Below are positions 23,509 through 33,898 of a stretch of DNA of 64,000 nucleotides, one piece after another. Position 1 is the stretch's first letter; the number at the start of each line of letters is the position of its first letter. A program made the translations under genes and the position numbers. The stretch comes from Isoetes taiwanensis (lineage: Eukaryota > Streptophyta > Lycopodiopsida > Isoetales > Isoetaceae), in contig JAJEKV010000017.1 of assembly GCA_021234155.1 (NCBI GenBank), forward strand, positions 2,602,885-2,666,884, written 5' to 3'. Under the pieces are notes generated by a model. It made no database searches and had not been told where the DNA came from. It was given only the letters and a program-made list of their open reading frames with translations.

Positions 23509-23833
23509 TGCATATTCACACGGGGGGTGACTCCGAGCAACGAGAGCTGTTGGATAGGCATATTCACCCCTTATTCCTTAATCTACACCGTACGTAAAGT
23601 TCCTCGTTTGTGGGGTATGCAAGTACAAAATTTGCTATACTGTATAACAAGATTCACAAAATACTATAAGATTTCAAGCGGAATACTATATGGTGTTGAT
23701 TTCGTACGTGCAAAATACAATTATGAGGGCTCTCGCTGCCCTACGTCACACCCTGTGTGAATATGCACCCAAACCAAAGGGGGTTTAAGGGGGATTTTAA
23801 TTTAGATGTGTTGGACCCAATGGTTGTGTTAAT
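23509..23833 (+). mobile_element. Palindromic MITE family M1, copy A
   Basis: Shares the whole of its length with copy B at 25702-26084: GTGCATATTCACACGGGG, then GAGAGCTGTTGGATAGGCAT, TTCCTCGTTTGTGGGGTATG, ATACTATAAGATTTC, GAGGGCTCTCGC, and the right arm GTGTGAATATGCACCCAAAC with AAAGGGGGTTTAAGGGGGAT. The left terminal arm is truncated at about 23509. It sits at the 3' end of the Rep relic. Confidence 0.75.
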
Positions 23834-24608
23834 TAATGTCAATGGTAGCTATGTGTTGGTTGTTAATGTTGGTTGTTAATGTCAATGCTTGTTATGTGTT
23901 GGGGGATTTAATCTTTATATGTTGGATGTTAATGGTTTGTGTTGCAAAAAAAAAATTTTGGCCCCTTCGGGGCCTTAGGGACGTCACCCCCCCCCCGGGT
24001 GTGACAAAAATTTTAGAATTCAAACCAGAAAAAAACTAGAATTCATTTGAGGCTTTCATCACCTGTAGCTTTTGAATTTCATCACAATAAAACAAATAGA
24101 GCATAAGTAAAAGTTACCATAAAGATAGAGCAGATTGATCCCATTATTCTGAAAGTCATAAAGTTTGCAACACCCATACACAAACATTTTTCAACTGGAA
24201 TTTAACAGCAGCCTTTGGCCTCCATGGATTCTTGTGGTGAGAAACCAAAGTGGGAAACTTTTCTGCTTGTTAGCACAAGGATCTAGAAGCCTCAAAATCT
24301 AAAAATGCATGGTAATTTTTTGCAAGCTTCATTCGGAATGAGCCATAAAACAATATCCAATAGCGCAATCCTGTATTAATCAGCTGGTAGGATGTGAAAG
24401 CCTACCAAACCCGGCCGGAAAATTGCTGTTTTAGCATAGATAACTTAACCAAACATATCCATATCATACACTATCAAAAAGATCTCGGAGAGAGCTTTCC
24501 AGCATAATAAAATCATCTCAAAATGAGCTACGGATCAAACGTTATGATAAGAAATGTGTTGCCAGCGGGGAAACTGCACTACATGCGCCCTTCAAGCCCT
24601 TCATGTGC
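23834..24608. other. No gene; low-complexity and palindromic stretch
   Basis: Begins with TTGTTAATG(T)-type simple repeats, then a hairpin GGCCCCTTCGGGGCC (about 23959) and the palindromic GTCACC-C(n)-GGGTGTGAC (about 23981-24004). The rest (24010-24600) is AT-rich, stop-dense DNA in which I see nothing. Confidence 0.5.
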
Positions 24609-24765
24609 CCATTATGCACCACACACACAAAAAGAGGGCTTTTGTTGTGAGCCATTGGTTGTTGACCATTATGCACCACACGCACAAAAAAAGGGCTTTT
24701 GTTGTGAGCCATTGGTTGTTGACCATTATGCACCACACGCACAAAAAGGGGTTGTTGACCATTGG
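24609..24765 (+). repeat. 57-bp tandem repeat, about 2.7 copies
   Basis: Units start with CCATTATGCACCACAC at 24609, 24666 and 24723. The first two are nearly identical, ending GAGCCATTGGTTGTTGA; the third is internally shortened. The open frames across it are a consequence of the period being a multiple of three. Confidence 0.9.
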
Positions 24766-24771
24766 AAAAAA

Positions 24772-24916
24772 AGGCTAAAATCAATGGCTTAGAAATGGTG
24801 CACTCTAGATGTACGCATTAGTACATCCATTTGAATACATCACGAAATCATAGGAAAACCTTAGTGAAAAGCGTACAAAAACACAAAGAAAACCCCCTGT
24901 TATTATGCTACATATT
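24772..24916 (+). repeat. Dispersed repeat family R1, copy 1
   Basis: Begins AAAATCAATGGCT, contains GGTGCACTCTAGA and AATCATAGGAAAACCTTAG, and ends AACCCCCTGTTATTATGC plus TACATATT. The same order occurs at 28137-28350, and inverted at 50640-50790 and 58755-58980. Confidence 0.8.
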
Positions 24917-24987
24917 CCCTTGAATGGGTGCAAGCTGCATGGCATATAATGCTGGCACCTGAACGGTGTACTTATAAGGATGTTTAA

Positions 24988-25698
24988 ATGGCATTGTTTG
25001 GCAGCCAGCCTGGGATCATGCCTATAGAGCGGACATGGAAGAGTAGGAAGCGTTTCTGGGACTGTGATGACGTGTTTGAGGATAGAGAGGAGAGTGTGGA
25101 ACGTGGTAGCAACACTAATGAATATGTGCATGTAAATAGTGGAATGCACCCCCTCTCCTCCATTCAGACGCCCTATATATTCCCTTTGACATGCATGATC
25201 ATGAATTTGATGTTGTTTGATGGGGTAGCATTCTCCGTACGCTGAAGTTTTATTATGATTGTGTTTGATAGAGTGTCTTTGTTTTTGCAGATGGAGATAA
25301 TAGGAGAGTCTTCCATGATGGAGAACGAGAGCTAATTGCTATTAGTGTAGTACCAAAGAATCAGAATCAACGACCACGCTCACTTGTAGAGTCTTTAGGT
25401 GAGAGAAAAGACACTAGAATTGTTGACAAACTTAGAGACACTGAAGATTCTGTGAGAGATGTGTGTATAGCTATTCAGGAGCTTCGCATAGCACTAGCGA
25501 AGACACTAGATCATATCTAAGTATCCATGGAGATGCTGGAGAGCTAAGGAGTTAACTCTGCCATCCTAGAAAGGGGTGCTCTTCCTCACCTCAACCTTTG
25601 CAGGGCTTTGTTGCTGAAAGAGGTTCGCGAGGTGGAGACAGTGAGACGACGACATGATCCAGGTGCGGAGTGCGGCAAGAGGAAGATGGAAGAGTAGT
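24988..25698 (+). pseudogene. Unknown gene, ETLDHI family copy 2
   Basis: A first open stretch (24988-25242) has KSRKRFWDCDDVFEDREESV. After a TTTTTGCAG acceptor at about 25290, a second exon reads DGDNRRVFHDGERELIAISV, SLVESLGERKDTRIVDKL, ELRIALAKTLDHI, a TAA at 25518, then SMEMLES, another TAA at 25548, and GVNSAILERGALPHLNLC to the final TAG (25696-25698). The same frame continues across both stops, so the copy is a recent pseudogene. It is related to 2713-2925. Family not recognised. It lies between two M1 MITEs, the second beginning four bases after its stop. Confidence 0.5.
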
Positions 25699-25701
25699 CT
25701 G

Positions 25702-26084
25702 TAACAAAAACCATTACATTACACGTCTTTATATTAAATCCCCCTTCAAACCCCCTTTGGTTTGGGTGCATATTCACACGGGGGGTGACTCAGCACCTTG
25801 AGAGTTGTTGGATAGGCATATTCACCCTAATTCCTTAATCTACACCGCACATAAAGTTCCTCGTTTGTGGGGTATGGATGTATGAAATTTCGATCTTGTA
25901 TAACAAGAGTTGCAAAATACTATAAGATTTCGGGCATTATATTATATGGTGTTGATTTTATGCGTACAAAACATAATTATAAGGGCTCTCGCCTTTGCGG
26001 AGTCACCAGTGTGAATATGCACCAAACCAAAGGGGTTTGAAGGGGATTTAATATAAAGGCGATGTAATGTAATGGTTTTTGTTA
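25702..26084 (+). mobile_element. Palindromic MITE family M1, copy B (complete)
   Basis: Both ends are present: the left arm TAACAAAAACCATTACATTA, then TATATTAAATCCCCCTTCAAA and GGTGCATATTCACACGGG; the right arm is its reverse complement, ending TGTAATGTAATGGTTTTTGTTA. The arms are about 88 bp with few mismatches, around a central 200 bp without coding potential. This is the structure of a MITE with long terminal inverted repeats. A clear target-site duplication was not seen. Confidence 0.8.
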
Positions 26085-26340
26085 TAGGTTAAAATTTTTT
26101 TTTTGCCCCTTTCGGGCTAAAACAAACAATGTTACTTCAAACTTGGATGAGTTGATGTTATATTTTGTAATTAATAATATATCGGATGTAAAACATGTAG
26201 CAATATCAATATGTAGCATTATAAAGAAAAAAAAACAAATAATAATATGAAGCCTAAGATACAATGTATAATAAGCAAGTACAACAAAAAATTAAAGTCA
26301 TTTTGAGCCTTGTGCTTTAGGCATCATGATTTTTACCCGA

Positions 26341-26511
26341 CCATTCATCGGCCATTCAATCACCACTTTTTCATAGCAATAACATTATGGTATAATCGTA
26401 TATAAAACTATGATCTGAGCTAAGTTCCGTAATAAAAGCCATTCATCGGCCATTCAATCGGCACTTTTATAGCAATAACATTATGGTGTAATCGTATATA
26501 AAACTATGATA
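26341..26511 (+). repeat. 99-bp direct duplication
   Basis: The block from CCATTCATCGGCCATTCAAT through ATCGTATATAAAACTATGAT occurs at 26341 and again at 26440, with small differences. No ORF is associated. Confidence 0.85.
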
Positions 26512-26754
26512 AGCGCACCATCACTTCTAATTATATCTTTAACATCGATCACCACGATCACCCTTCTTGGAAAGGCTTGGATTGGAGTGTGTAATCTTCT
26601 CAAACGCGACATTTTGAAAATGAACAAACTGTGAGTAAGATTAAAAATGAAACTCACATAAGCTCAATCAAAATACCTTTAAGCCCGGTAAAAGTCAGCC
26701 TTTGGGATGATGGTAGACATCTGGGAGTATTTGAATGGATACAACTCGACAATA

Positions 26755-27790
26755 GTGAAAGTTAAAAGTTAAGCGGTGTCTTAAAAAACAAGCAAAGCAC
26801 CTAAATGAGTATTGTACCCGAGTTGCCTTCTATTATCTCATTTCGGGCTACATGTTCTTTTCCCGGTTGTAACAGATCAACACAAGTTTCTCCACCGGTT
26901 TACAATTCAAGGCTGCTGGCAATAAACTGATTTTTCCAAGCTTTATATTCCGGCCAACACCTGCGGAAGCCAATCCCTCTTGCTAGTGCAAAAACCTGCG
27001 AAATTATTCGTTCCTTGAACTATCTTATCGGACATGAAATGCCGCGTGAAATACCTTTCTTTCCGGATAGTAATACACTTTTCCATGCATATTACGGCGT
27101 GAGAATTGGCAAACAATTAAGCTTTGACTTCTCAATTACCTCCTCGCGATGCTCCGATGTCTCTTTGCTTCTCTTAGTATATTTTACTGCGGTATGGAAA
27201 TTATTCCTTGCTTAAACTAAATCATAAAATGCTCTTGAGCTACCTGATAATGCACTTCCCCATGCATATTACGGCGAGAATTGGTAAGCAATTAAGTGTT
27301 GATTTCTCATCACCTCCTCTTGACACTCGATGTCCGTGTTTTGACAATTAATTTGGACTTCTCCATTACATCCTCCTCGATGCCACGGCCTTTGTGCTTC
27401 TTCCTTTGGTATGTTGACTTGCGCGGTGTGATGATCCGCAAATTATTCCCTTCTTTAAACAACAAATGATTATAAAATGACTTGAACTACCTTACTTTCC
27501 AAATTTGTGTTTCCCCATGTACATTACGGGAATCGGATGGGCAAACCATTGAGTTTTGATTTCTCAAAACTTCCCCTTGGTACTCTGATTTCTCACGTTC
27601 TTCCTTTTTCGGATCTTTGACCTCTGCGGGAGCAAAGTACAGAATTATTTCTTTCTCTATACTAACAAAACGTTGAACATGCACTTGAGCTACCTTTCTT
27701 TCGGATAAAAATGCACTTCCCCATGCATATTTTGGCGGCGTAATTGGAGCCAATCCCCGTTTCAAATCGGCAGATTACAAAACCTTGCGT
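26755..27790 (+). repeat. Complex repeat array, copy 1
   Basis: Starts GTGAAAGTTAAAAGTTAAGC and is highly similar to 62907-64000. Inside, a degenerate unit of roughly 180-255 bp recurs, marked by CCATGCATATTACGGCG-like cores near 27085, 27263, 27518 and 27722, each followed by AATTGG(C/T)AA(G/A)C and TTGA(C/T)TTCTC. No protein is convincing on either strand; short ORFs here follow the repeats. Confidence 0.8.
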
Positions 27791-28136
27791 AAGCCAATCA
27801 CATAACCAAATCCGGCGGTGCAAAAATCCCTCTGAAGCCAATCCCTACCACCAAATCTGGAGTAGCTGTGGATCTTAGCCTTGGATTCCACGGCCGCTTG
27901 AAGAAAATGCAAGGAATCGAAAGCTTTTGTCCCAAGAAGTGCGCCATTGTTCAAAACTTAATTAATGACGAGGGAATGGCTTCAAGGGAGCTCCATGGTT
28001 ACGAAGAAGTGGCGACTACTTCAAGATTGCAAGCATATCGGCCCTGTAAAAGCCCGGCCTGCCCCGCCCTCTGCCTGTGTTGCTTTCCAAAAATGCTCCC
28101 GAGCTCCTTTTCCAAACTTACCAAGCTAAAAAAACC

Positions 28137-28350
28137 CTAAAAAAACCCTAAAAATAATGCACACCCCCACAAAAAGCCTCCACCACGTAATTTTGCCCCT
28201 TTTTTCTAAAATCAACGGCTAAGAAAAAGGGTGCACTCTAGAAATACTATTTAGTACACCTGGATGAATACGGCCACCAAATCATATGAAAACCTTAGAG
28301 AAAACAGTACAAAAACAGAAAAAAAACCCCCTGTTATAATGCTACATATT
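28137..28350 (+). repeat. Dispersed repeat family R1, copy 2
   Basis: Contains AAAATCAACGGCTAAG, GGGTGCACTCTAGAAATAC, CAAATCATATGAAAACC and the end CCCCCTGTTATAATGC plus TACATATT. It matches 58755-58980 in reverse complement over about 200 bp and is the longest copy together with that one. Confidence 0.85.
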
Positions 28351-28800
28351 GTATAAATGGTTCAGTTTTAGATGTTTGGCACGGATGTTAAAATTGTATG
28401 TGCATATTTATGAGAATGGATTTTTCTATCATATGTCCAATCTAGACCTTAGGATTTGTCATGCAATAATGTCCATCCATCTAAAACAATATGGGAATAT
28501 GTTGTCCATCAACAGCTTGCAGCAAACCTCCATAAAAAAACCCATAAAAGGCAATAATTATAACAAAACATGCGGTAAGTGGTAATGCATCAACGAAAGA
28601 TATGGAGTTGAAAACTGGCGATTCTAAAAAAAATAAAAAATCTTAGCCTAAAATCTCACTCTAAAAAAATAGTTCAATCTAAATCTTAATAATCAATTGT
28701 CTAAAGACAAAGCAAAAGAAAAAAAAAATTAATTAGGGCAAAGAATGAGTTTTCGATCGCCGCAAATCTTCGTTCGCCATAAAAAAGATTTGGCCAAATA
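28351..28800. other. AT-rich DNA, no gene seen
   Basis: Stop-dense AT-rich sequence with short A runs. No repeat partner or ORF worth naming. Confidence 0.5.
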
Positions 28801-28814
28801 ACCATAGGCCTATC

Positions 28815-28970
28815 ATGCCCATCGCGGTGGTGGTCTAGTGGTAAGGCCTTGGATTGGGGTGATTCCCACCAGGGTTCAAAACCCACTGGCTACCATCGGG
28901 TGGGAGACGTGGGTGGGTGCAAGTCCCACCAACCATGCCTTCAATAATTTAAAAAAAAAAAAAAAAAAAA
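28815..28970 (+). mobile_element. tRNA-derived SINE, complete, with target-site duplications
   Basis: A 156-bp element starting ATGCCCATCGCGG with pol III A box TGGTCTAGTGG and B box GGTTCAAAACC, a short tRNA-unrelated tail (GTGGGTGCAAGTCCCACC region) and a 20-nt oligo-A end (28951-28970). It is flanked by perfect 14-bp direct repeats ACCATAGGCCTATC at 28801-28814 and 28971-28984. These are the marks of LINE-mediated target-primed insertion. Transcription would start from the internal promoter on the + strand. Confidence 0.93.
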
Positions 28971-28984
28971 ACCATAGGCCTATC

Positions 28985-30679
28985 TCATATGGGAAAATAC
29001 AAAAATATTTTTCACCGCCTGGAAAAAATCAGTAATAATGAATGTCAGATCATGAAATATGCTTATAATATACCTCAGGATGCCTAAATCCATCGTCCCT
29101 CTAATGAATTGCCCCTTAATCCAAAAAAAAATATTGCCCCTTCCTTGGCCTTAGGAATTGAATTGATCTATTGTCTGCAGAGACCAATTGGCCTATGGGA
29201 CCCAAGCAAGAAAGAAATACAACAGGCGTATTACTGTTAGGATTAAAAAAACCCCATCCCGAAGGGTTTTTAAGGAACTTTGTTGAAATGGCCCAAGTAA
29301 ATGCACAATATGTATAATGATACAATATAGTTTGCATGTATGAAATACAATATAAAATGGACATAGGGCTTAAAATAAGCCACCACATTCTAATAACTAA
29401 TGATTAAGTGCCCTGTAGGATTTGAACTTAGACATATCCACATGCCTCTGGGATAAGGTTGATCAAAAGGGTGTTGGGTTTTTATTTAAGACTGCAACAA
29501 GTCATCCTGTTCAAATATCATCATCTGCAATGAACAGCCCTTGGCCACCACCATAATGATGTCCACTTAATTCCTGCAGCTGCAATCTATGGTCTATGGA
29601 TTAGGAGATACATTGCAAATAAATCATAGTTTTTACAGATTTGATAATTCTAAACAGAATTTATGTAGCCTCCAAATACAACACAGGATTCCATCTGTTG
29701 ACATGAAGAAAATGAGCATTTCATACAGAGGCTGCCTTTTTTAAAAAGGCCAGACTGGATTTTCTGGCCAGAAGCTCTCTGGCAGAAGTCATATGGCAAC
29801 TTTTTGGCAGAACACAACTTCAAGAATGAGATGAGATTTCTTTCATATGGAATTTAAGCCCACAAGCCCATGCATTTAGATAAGACCCATGCACTTAGAT
29901 AAGATGTATGAATTCCCAACTCCTCCTGAGTAAGAGGCATAATTTTCAAAGTCTGGCATGAACTCTTCTCTTGGATTCCATAATAAGAAAATACTTTTTT
30001 ATAGGATAGGATAGAATAGGATAGAAAATTGAAGCATTATAATAAAGCAATAAATTGATATTATTATGGAGGTTGCACAATCCATATTCTCCACTAACAT
30101 CCTGCAATAGTATGAGGCAGGAAAAATACACCATTCCACTGAATAGTCTAGGGTTGAATTCAATGTTCTAATACAATAGCCTCATCATTGTCTACAAACA
30201 CAAAAAGCAAATAATCAGTTAATAGCAAATAATAACTCCTTTGCATGAGGAGAAAGATTCAAGGATCATGCAAAAGGTTATAATACAAATGGGTTATTCT
30301 AAATGCATTTTCTTCTTAAGGACTACCATTTTCGATTTACAATTCTGTAGGTTAGAGCATTCAGACCTAGTCAGTGCAGCATTTCTAAAAGGATGATAGG
30401 CTTCTATGCAACACAAAATGGTAACATATAAGAAATTCGAAGGAAATGGAAGAGGGGAACAAAACTAGTCTTGTGAGATTATCATTAAAATTTAGAAATG
30501 ATGCATACAGATGGCAAGGAGATAATCCAGTGGACTTAATTCTTGCATGTAGATGCCTTTACATACTTCATAAACTGGTACATTATGTGTGCTCAGGCAT
30601 TTAAGCACTCTGCCAAAAAAAAAAGAGGAAGGAATAATCCAAAAACCATGTTGAAAATCGTAATATTTTAGTAAAATGG
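28985..30679. other. 1.7 kb without recognisable genes
   Basis: AT-rich. Features seen are a small palindrome AAAAACCCCATCCCG/AAGGGTTTTT near 29245-29270 and a GGATAGGATAGAATAGGATA microsatellite near 30003. Short ORFs on either strand have no recognisable motif. Nothing else is seen. Confidence 0.5.
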
Positions 30680-31051
30680 CAGCAAGGGTTCTTGATTGTC
30701 TATTATAAAGGGACGAGTGCGGCTAAAATCAATAAGCTTACCATAGATGTTGAAGCAAATATAATCAAGAACCAGTTCGTGAGGAGAGTGAATCTTTCAA
30801 AGGCAGGAGATTATTTGGTAGAGTGGTTGATGAACATTAAAAAATGCAATAAAAATGGAATCTACCTTACTTTCGCATTAAAAAACCTCTCCCAAAAGGG
30901 AGACTTTGATAAGATGTTGATAAACTACACAATGATACATTGTTATACATGCCAAGGTAGTGCCCGAGGACATAGCTGTGTTTGTATATCCATCATCTCC
31001 TGGAGATATGATCCCAGTAACCCCACTGAAGCCATGCCCAACATCACATAG
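30680..31051 (+). CDS. Unknown ORF fragment
   Basis: An open frame without clear start reads KWQQGFLIVYYKGTSAA, then NQFVRRVNLSKAGDYLVEWL, GIYLTFALKNLSQKGDFDKM and CISIISWRYDPSNPTEAMP. The composition is protein-like (balanced charge, regular hydrophobic spacing), unlike the shadow ORFs nearby. No family is recognised. It lies just upstream of the LINE relic at 31.3 kb but does not resemble LINE ORF1 or the endonuclease. It may be an exon fragment of a captured gene or an unknown element. Confidence 0.3.
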   Translation, partial: QQGFLIVYYKGTSAAKINKLTIDVEANIIKNQFVRRVNLSKAGDYLVEWLMNIKKCNKNGIYLTFALKNLSQKGDFDKMLINYTMIHCYTCQGSARGHSCVCISIISWRYDPSNPTEAMPNIT

Positions 31052-31329
31052 AGCGCCTGCTGAGGGGACCAACTCGTCATAACACTATGGATTCAATTGA
31101 GATTTCAAATGATGCCATATCATCTACAAAATAAGCCGGTGCAATTGCTAGAGATGTCATTGCTTGAAAATACAATGTCAAGGAAATGTCTAATTTATAA
31201 GCTAGATAACTAAGGTAATTACGTGGGCTTGCTCCTGGAGATGCAGCTAGCCTAGGGATTAGTGGACAGGTGCTATAGGCAATTGCATCAAGAGACTTTA
31301 TGGATTTTTAAGCTAGAACGGTGTAGTTT

Positions 31330-33720
31330 TGAGACACCACATTACTTGTGCCAATCAATTCATTAGCTAAGGAAGTGGTAACTTATTCTAGATCTTTTGA
31401 ATACGAACAGACATTAGCTCCTGCACTTGCAGGTATTTTGGATTACCCAACTCTTCAAGAGCGTAATGCAGCATTTGCTGATGCTTTGCTTACTTCTGCT
31501 GTCTCTTGCTTTGGTACACGCACTTCTGGTGTTGCTCATGCTGGTAGGAAATCCTTTCCTAGAAATACCTGGTTTGATGAAGACCGCAAAGCGGCTTAAA
31601 ACAATTGCGAGCGATAGTTGAGCGGATATCGCGACATAATGCCATTCGAATTATAAGTCTGTTTTGAAGCGCAAAGAAGGCACGCTTTGTTCTTTGAGCA
31701 TCGAAAGCAAATGTTTGAATTCTTTGCTTTCGTGAGCCTCGGACCTTCCGGCGCAAAATATTATATCGACCACCTCCTACACTTGGACATATTTCTATGC
31801 GGCAATGGGATGAGCGATTGGTCCACTTATATGATCATCACAGGGTCCTTAATTACGTGCCTCCTTTGGTAGGTGATATTTTTCAATTCCGCGGAGGAGG
31901 AAGTCAAAGAAGGATTAAGGCATCTATCTAATGGCAAGTCTCGATCTTCAAGGTTTGCAAGCGAGAATTGCTTAAATGGGGGGTCCGCTATTGCTTCCAA
32001 TCATCACTACTCTTTGAAATCAAGCTTTGCAAGAAGGCTTGCCGTAAACTTGGGCTTGTCGATAAGGTTGTACCAATTTACAAAGCGGTGATAAGCATGA
32101 CCCTTCTAATTATCGCATGATCATGGTAAGTTCCATATTTTCAAAGCTCTTAGCCGGTCTTCTTGAGAAGCGTTGACATCATGGGCGTAACATATCGTGT
32201 ATGCGTCTTTGTAGGGCCAGGCGGGGCTTTTCGTCCATGCCATTCTACAATAGACCATATTTTCACATTGCGCATGCTTATTGAACATAGTCGAAGTTTG
32301 AAACAAGACCTCTATATATGCTTTGTGGATTTTATTACGCTTTTGATACAATTACCACGTGAGCTTCTTTGGCGGCTTGCGGTGCACTTGGAGTTCCACA
32401 AGATCTTCAAAATCACGGTTTATCGGCTCTATGAAAGGGTTTTGCTAAATTTCCAAATCGGTACTCAAATCACTAGCAATATTGGAGTTAAAATCGGGGG
32501 TTGCCCTTTATCTCCTACACTCTTTGGCTTGTACATTGATCAATTGGAAGAATGGCTTGATAATCATGGCGCGGGAGGTCCACATTTGGCACACTATATC
32601 ATTAGGCAACTTATGTATCGGACGATGTTTCACCACGGCACATACCGCTACTAGTATGCAGCAACATTTACATGCTCTGCCGCGCTTTTGTGAGAACACA
32701 GTGTCAGCGTGTTAATCTCCAAAAGACCAAGCTTTTAAGTAGTTCAATCTTCGTCACAATGTTCCCCTATGCACTATGATAGTCGTTGAAGTTGAAGTTA
32801 TAGATAGCTACAAGTATCTTGGTGTAGAATTACGTAAGAACACACTTTGGGAACGATGTATTACCAAGCGGGTGGTCACTGGATGGAGAGCACTCTATGC
32901 AATGCAAAACAATTGTTTTTTGCGAGAAATTCATGATTGGCCCGCGGAAAGCCCACTTGTTTGGGGGCTTTGGTAGAGCCTGTTTTCTTGTATGGTTCAA
33001 GTGTGGGGGCACGCCATTAGTGCTAGTGCTTGGGAGAGCTTGGAGCGGGTGCAAAGTCCTTTCTCACTTACAGCCTCGGAGTTAAAACAACGGTGCCCTA
33101 TGCTATTCTTTTACAAAGAGACGGGTTTTTGGCCTCTTCAACATTACGCCATGAAGCGCCATCTCCACTATATCCGCAAGGTGCACCACATGGATGATGT
33201 TAGGTATCTGTTCTTGCACTTGCCATGGCTGAATCTCCTCGGCGTTTGAAACGCGATGTTGGAAAGAGCATTGCACTACATGGTTTGCCCGTTGAACGTG
33301 TAACCGAGCAGCCTTTGCGATGCTTGCCCGGTTCGATCCCGAGCTTTTGCAACAATATCTCAATGGTCGTTTTCTCAAAAATATGGGGGACGCGATTACT
33401 TTGGCCCAAGTGGCGGGTCATTATCATGCACACATAAATCCCACCTTGGCACCGGGGCCCCAAGCTTATTTGCTTGCTTCATTGTCCAGGAACAAGCTTG
33501 TAGCTATTGCATCAATTCGCACGGGGTCCCACAGTCTACTGATTGAGACAGTAGATGGGAGCGGCCGCAATTGCCGCGAGAAGCGAGACTATGTGCCTGT
33601 TGCCGATTCTGAGTTATTGAAGATGAAAGCCATACTCTTACGAGTTGTCCTGCTTTTGAGATAGTCCTGAATCATTTTTTGACCTTAGCATTCCATTCCA
33701 CTTCCACAACTTCTCGAGCA
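31330..33720 (+). pseudogene. LINE: endonuclease end, reverse transcriptase, C-terminal knuckle
   Basis: The order follows a plant LINE ORF2. GRKSFPRNTWFDEDRKAA (about 31540-31596) matches the '..PWFDEEC..A' segment after the endonuclease. RT motifs follow: NYRMIMVSSIFSKLL (about 32103-32150, other frame), RPCHSTIDHIFTLRMLIEHS, YICFVDF, LWRLAVHLEFHKIFKITVYRLYE and SNIGVKIGGCPLSPTLFGLYID (to about 32545). The region of the catalytic YADD (about 32590-32630) reads SLGNLCIGRC instead. Then DSYKYLGVELRKNTLW (32806) and GWRALYAMQNNC, and a C-terminal ETVDGSGR..REKRDY with CHC residues in a shifted frame (33540-33690). Many frameshifts. Resembles the minus-strand relic at 0.2-1.2 kb. Confidence 0.85.
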
Positions 33721-33811
33721 CCATCCGTACCGCGACTTGGCATTATACATACTTGAGATTCTAGATAAACGTCGCAATTCGAGCCCCTCAGTAGTCATTA
33801 TCTCCGCTTGT

Positions 33812-33898
33812 CTAGTATCATCATTACTGCAAAGGTTTTTCCCTTGAAAACCTTTCGAGGCAGGGGTTTTTTAATCCTAGTAGTAATGATTGTACTAG
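33812..33898. repeat. Hairpin at the 3' side of the LINE
   Basis: Arms CTAGTATCATCATTACT and AGTAATGATTGTACTAG pair with a few mismatches. Inside them AAAGGTTTTTCCC and GAAAACCTTTC also pair, giving an 87-bp foldback. No function is evident. Confidence 0.7.

Noticed and set aside
23981-24004. Helitron 3' end (hairpin plus CTRR)
   Set aside because: The hairpin near 23959 is followed by TTAG and the palindrome here by no CTRR; no TC-type start could be paired with it.
24609-24765. Possible CRISPR array
   Set aside because: Units are contiguous with no unique spacers, and the DNA is clearly eukaryotic.
24523-24792. Overlapping ORFs with repeated PHAQKKGFCCEPL-like peptides
   Set aside because: They are read through a 57-bp tandem repeat whose period is a multiple of three; open in several frames on both strands, so not evidence of a gene.
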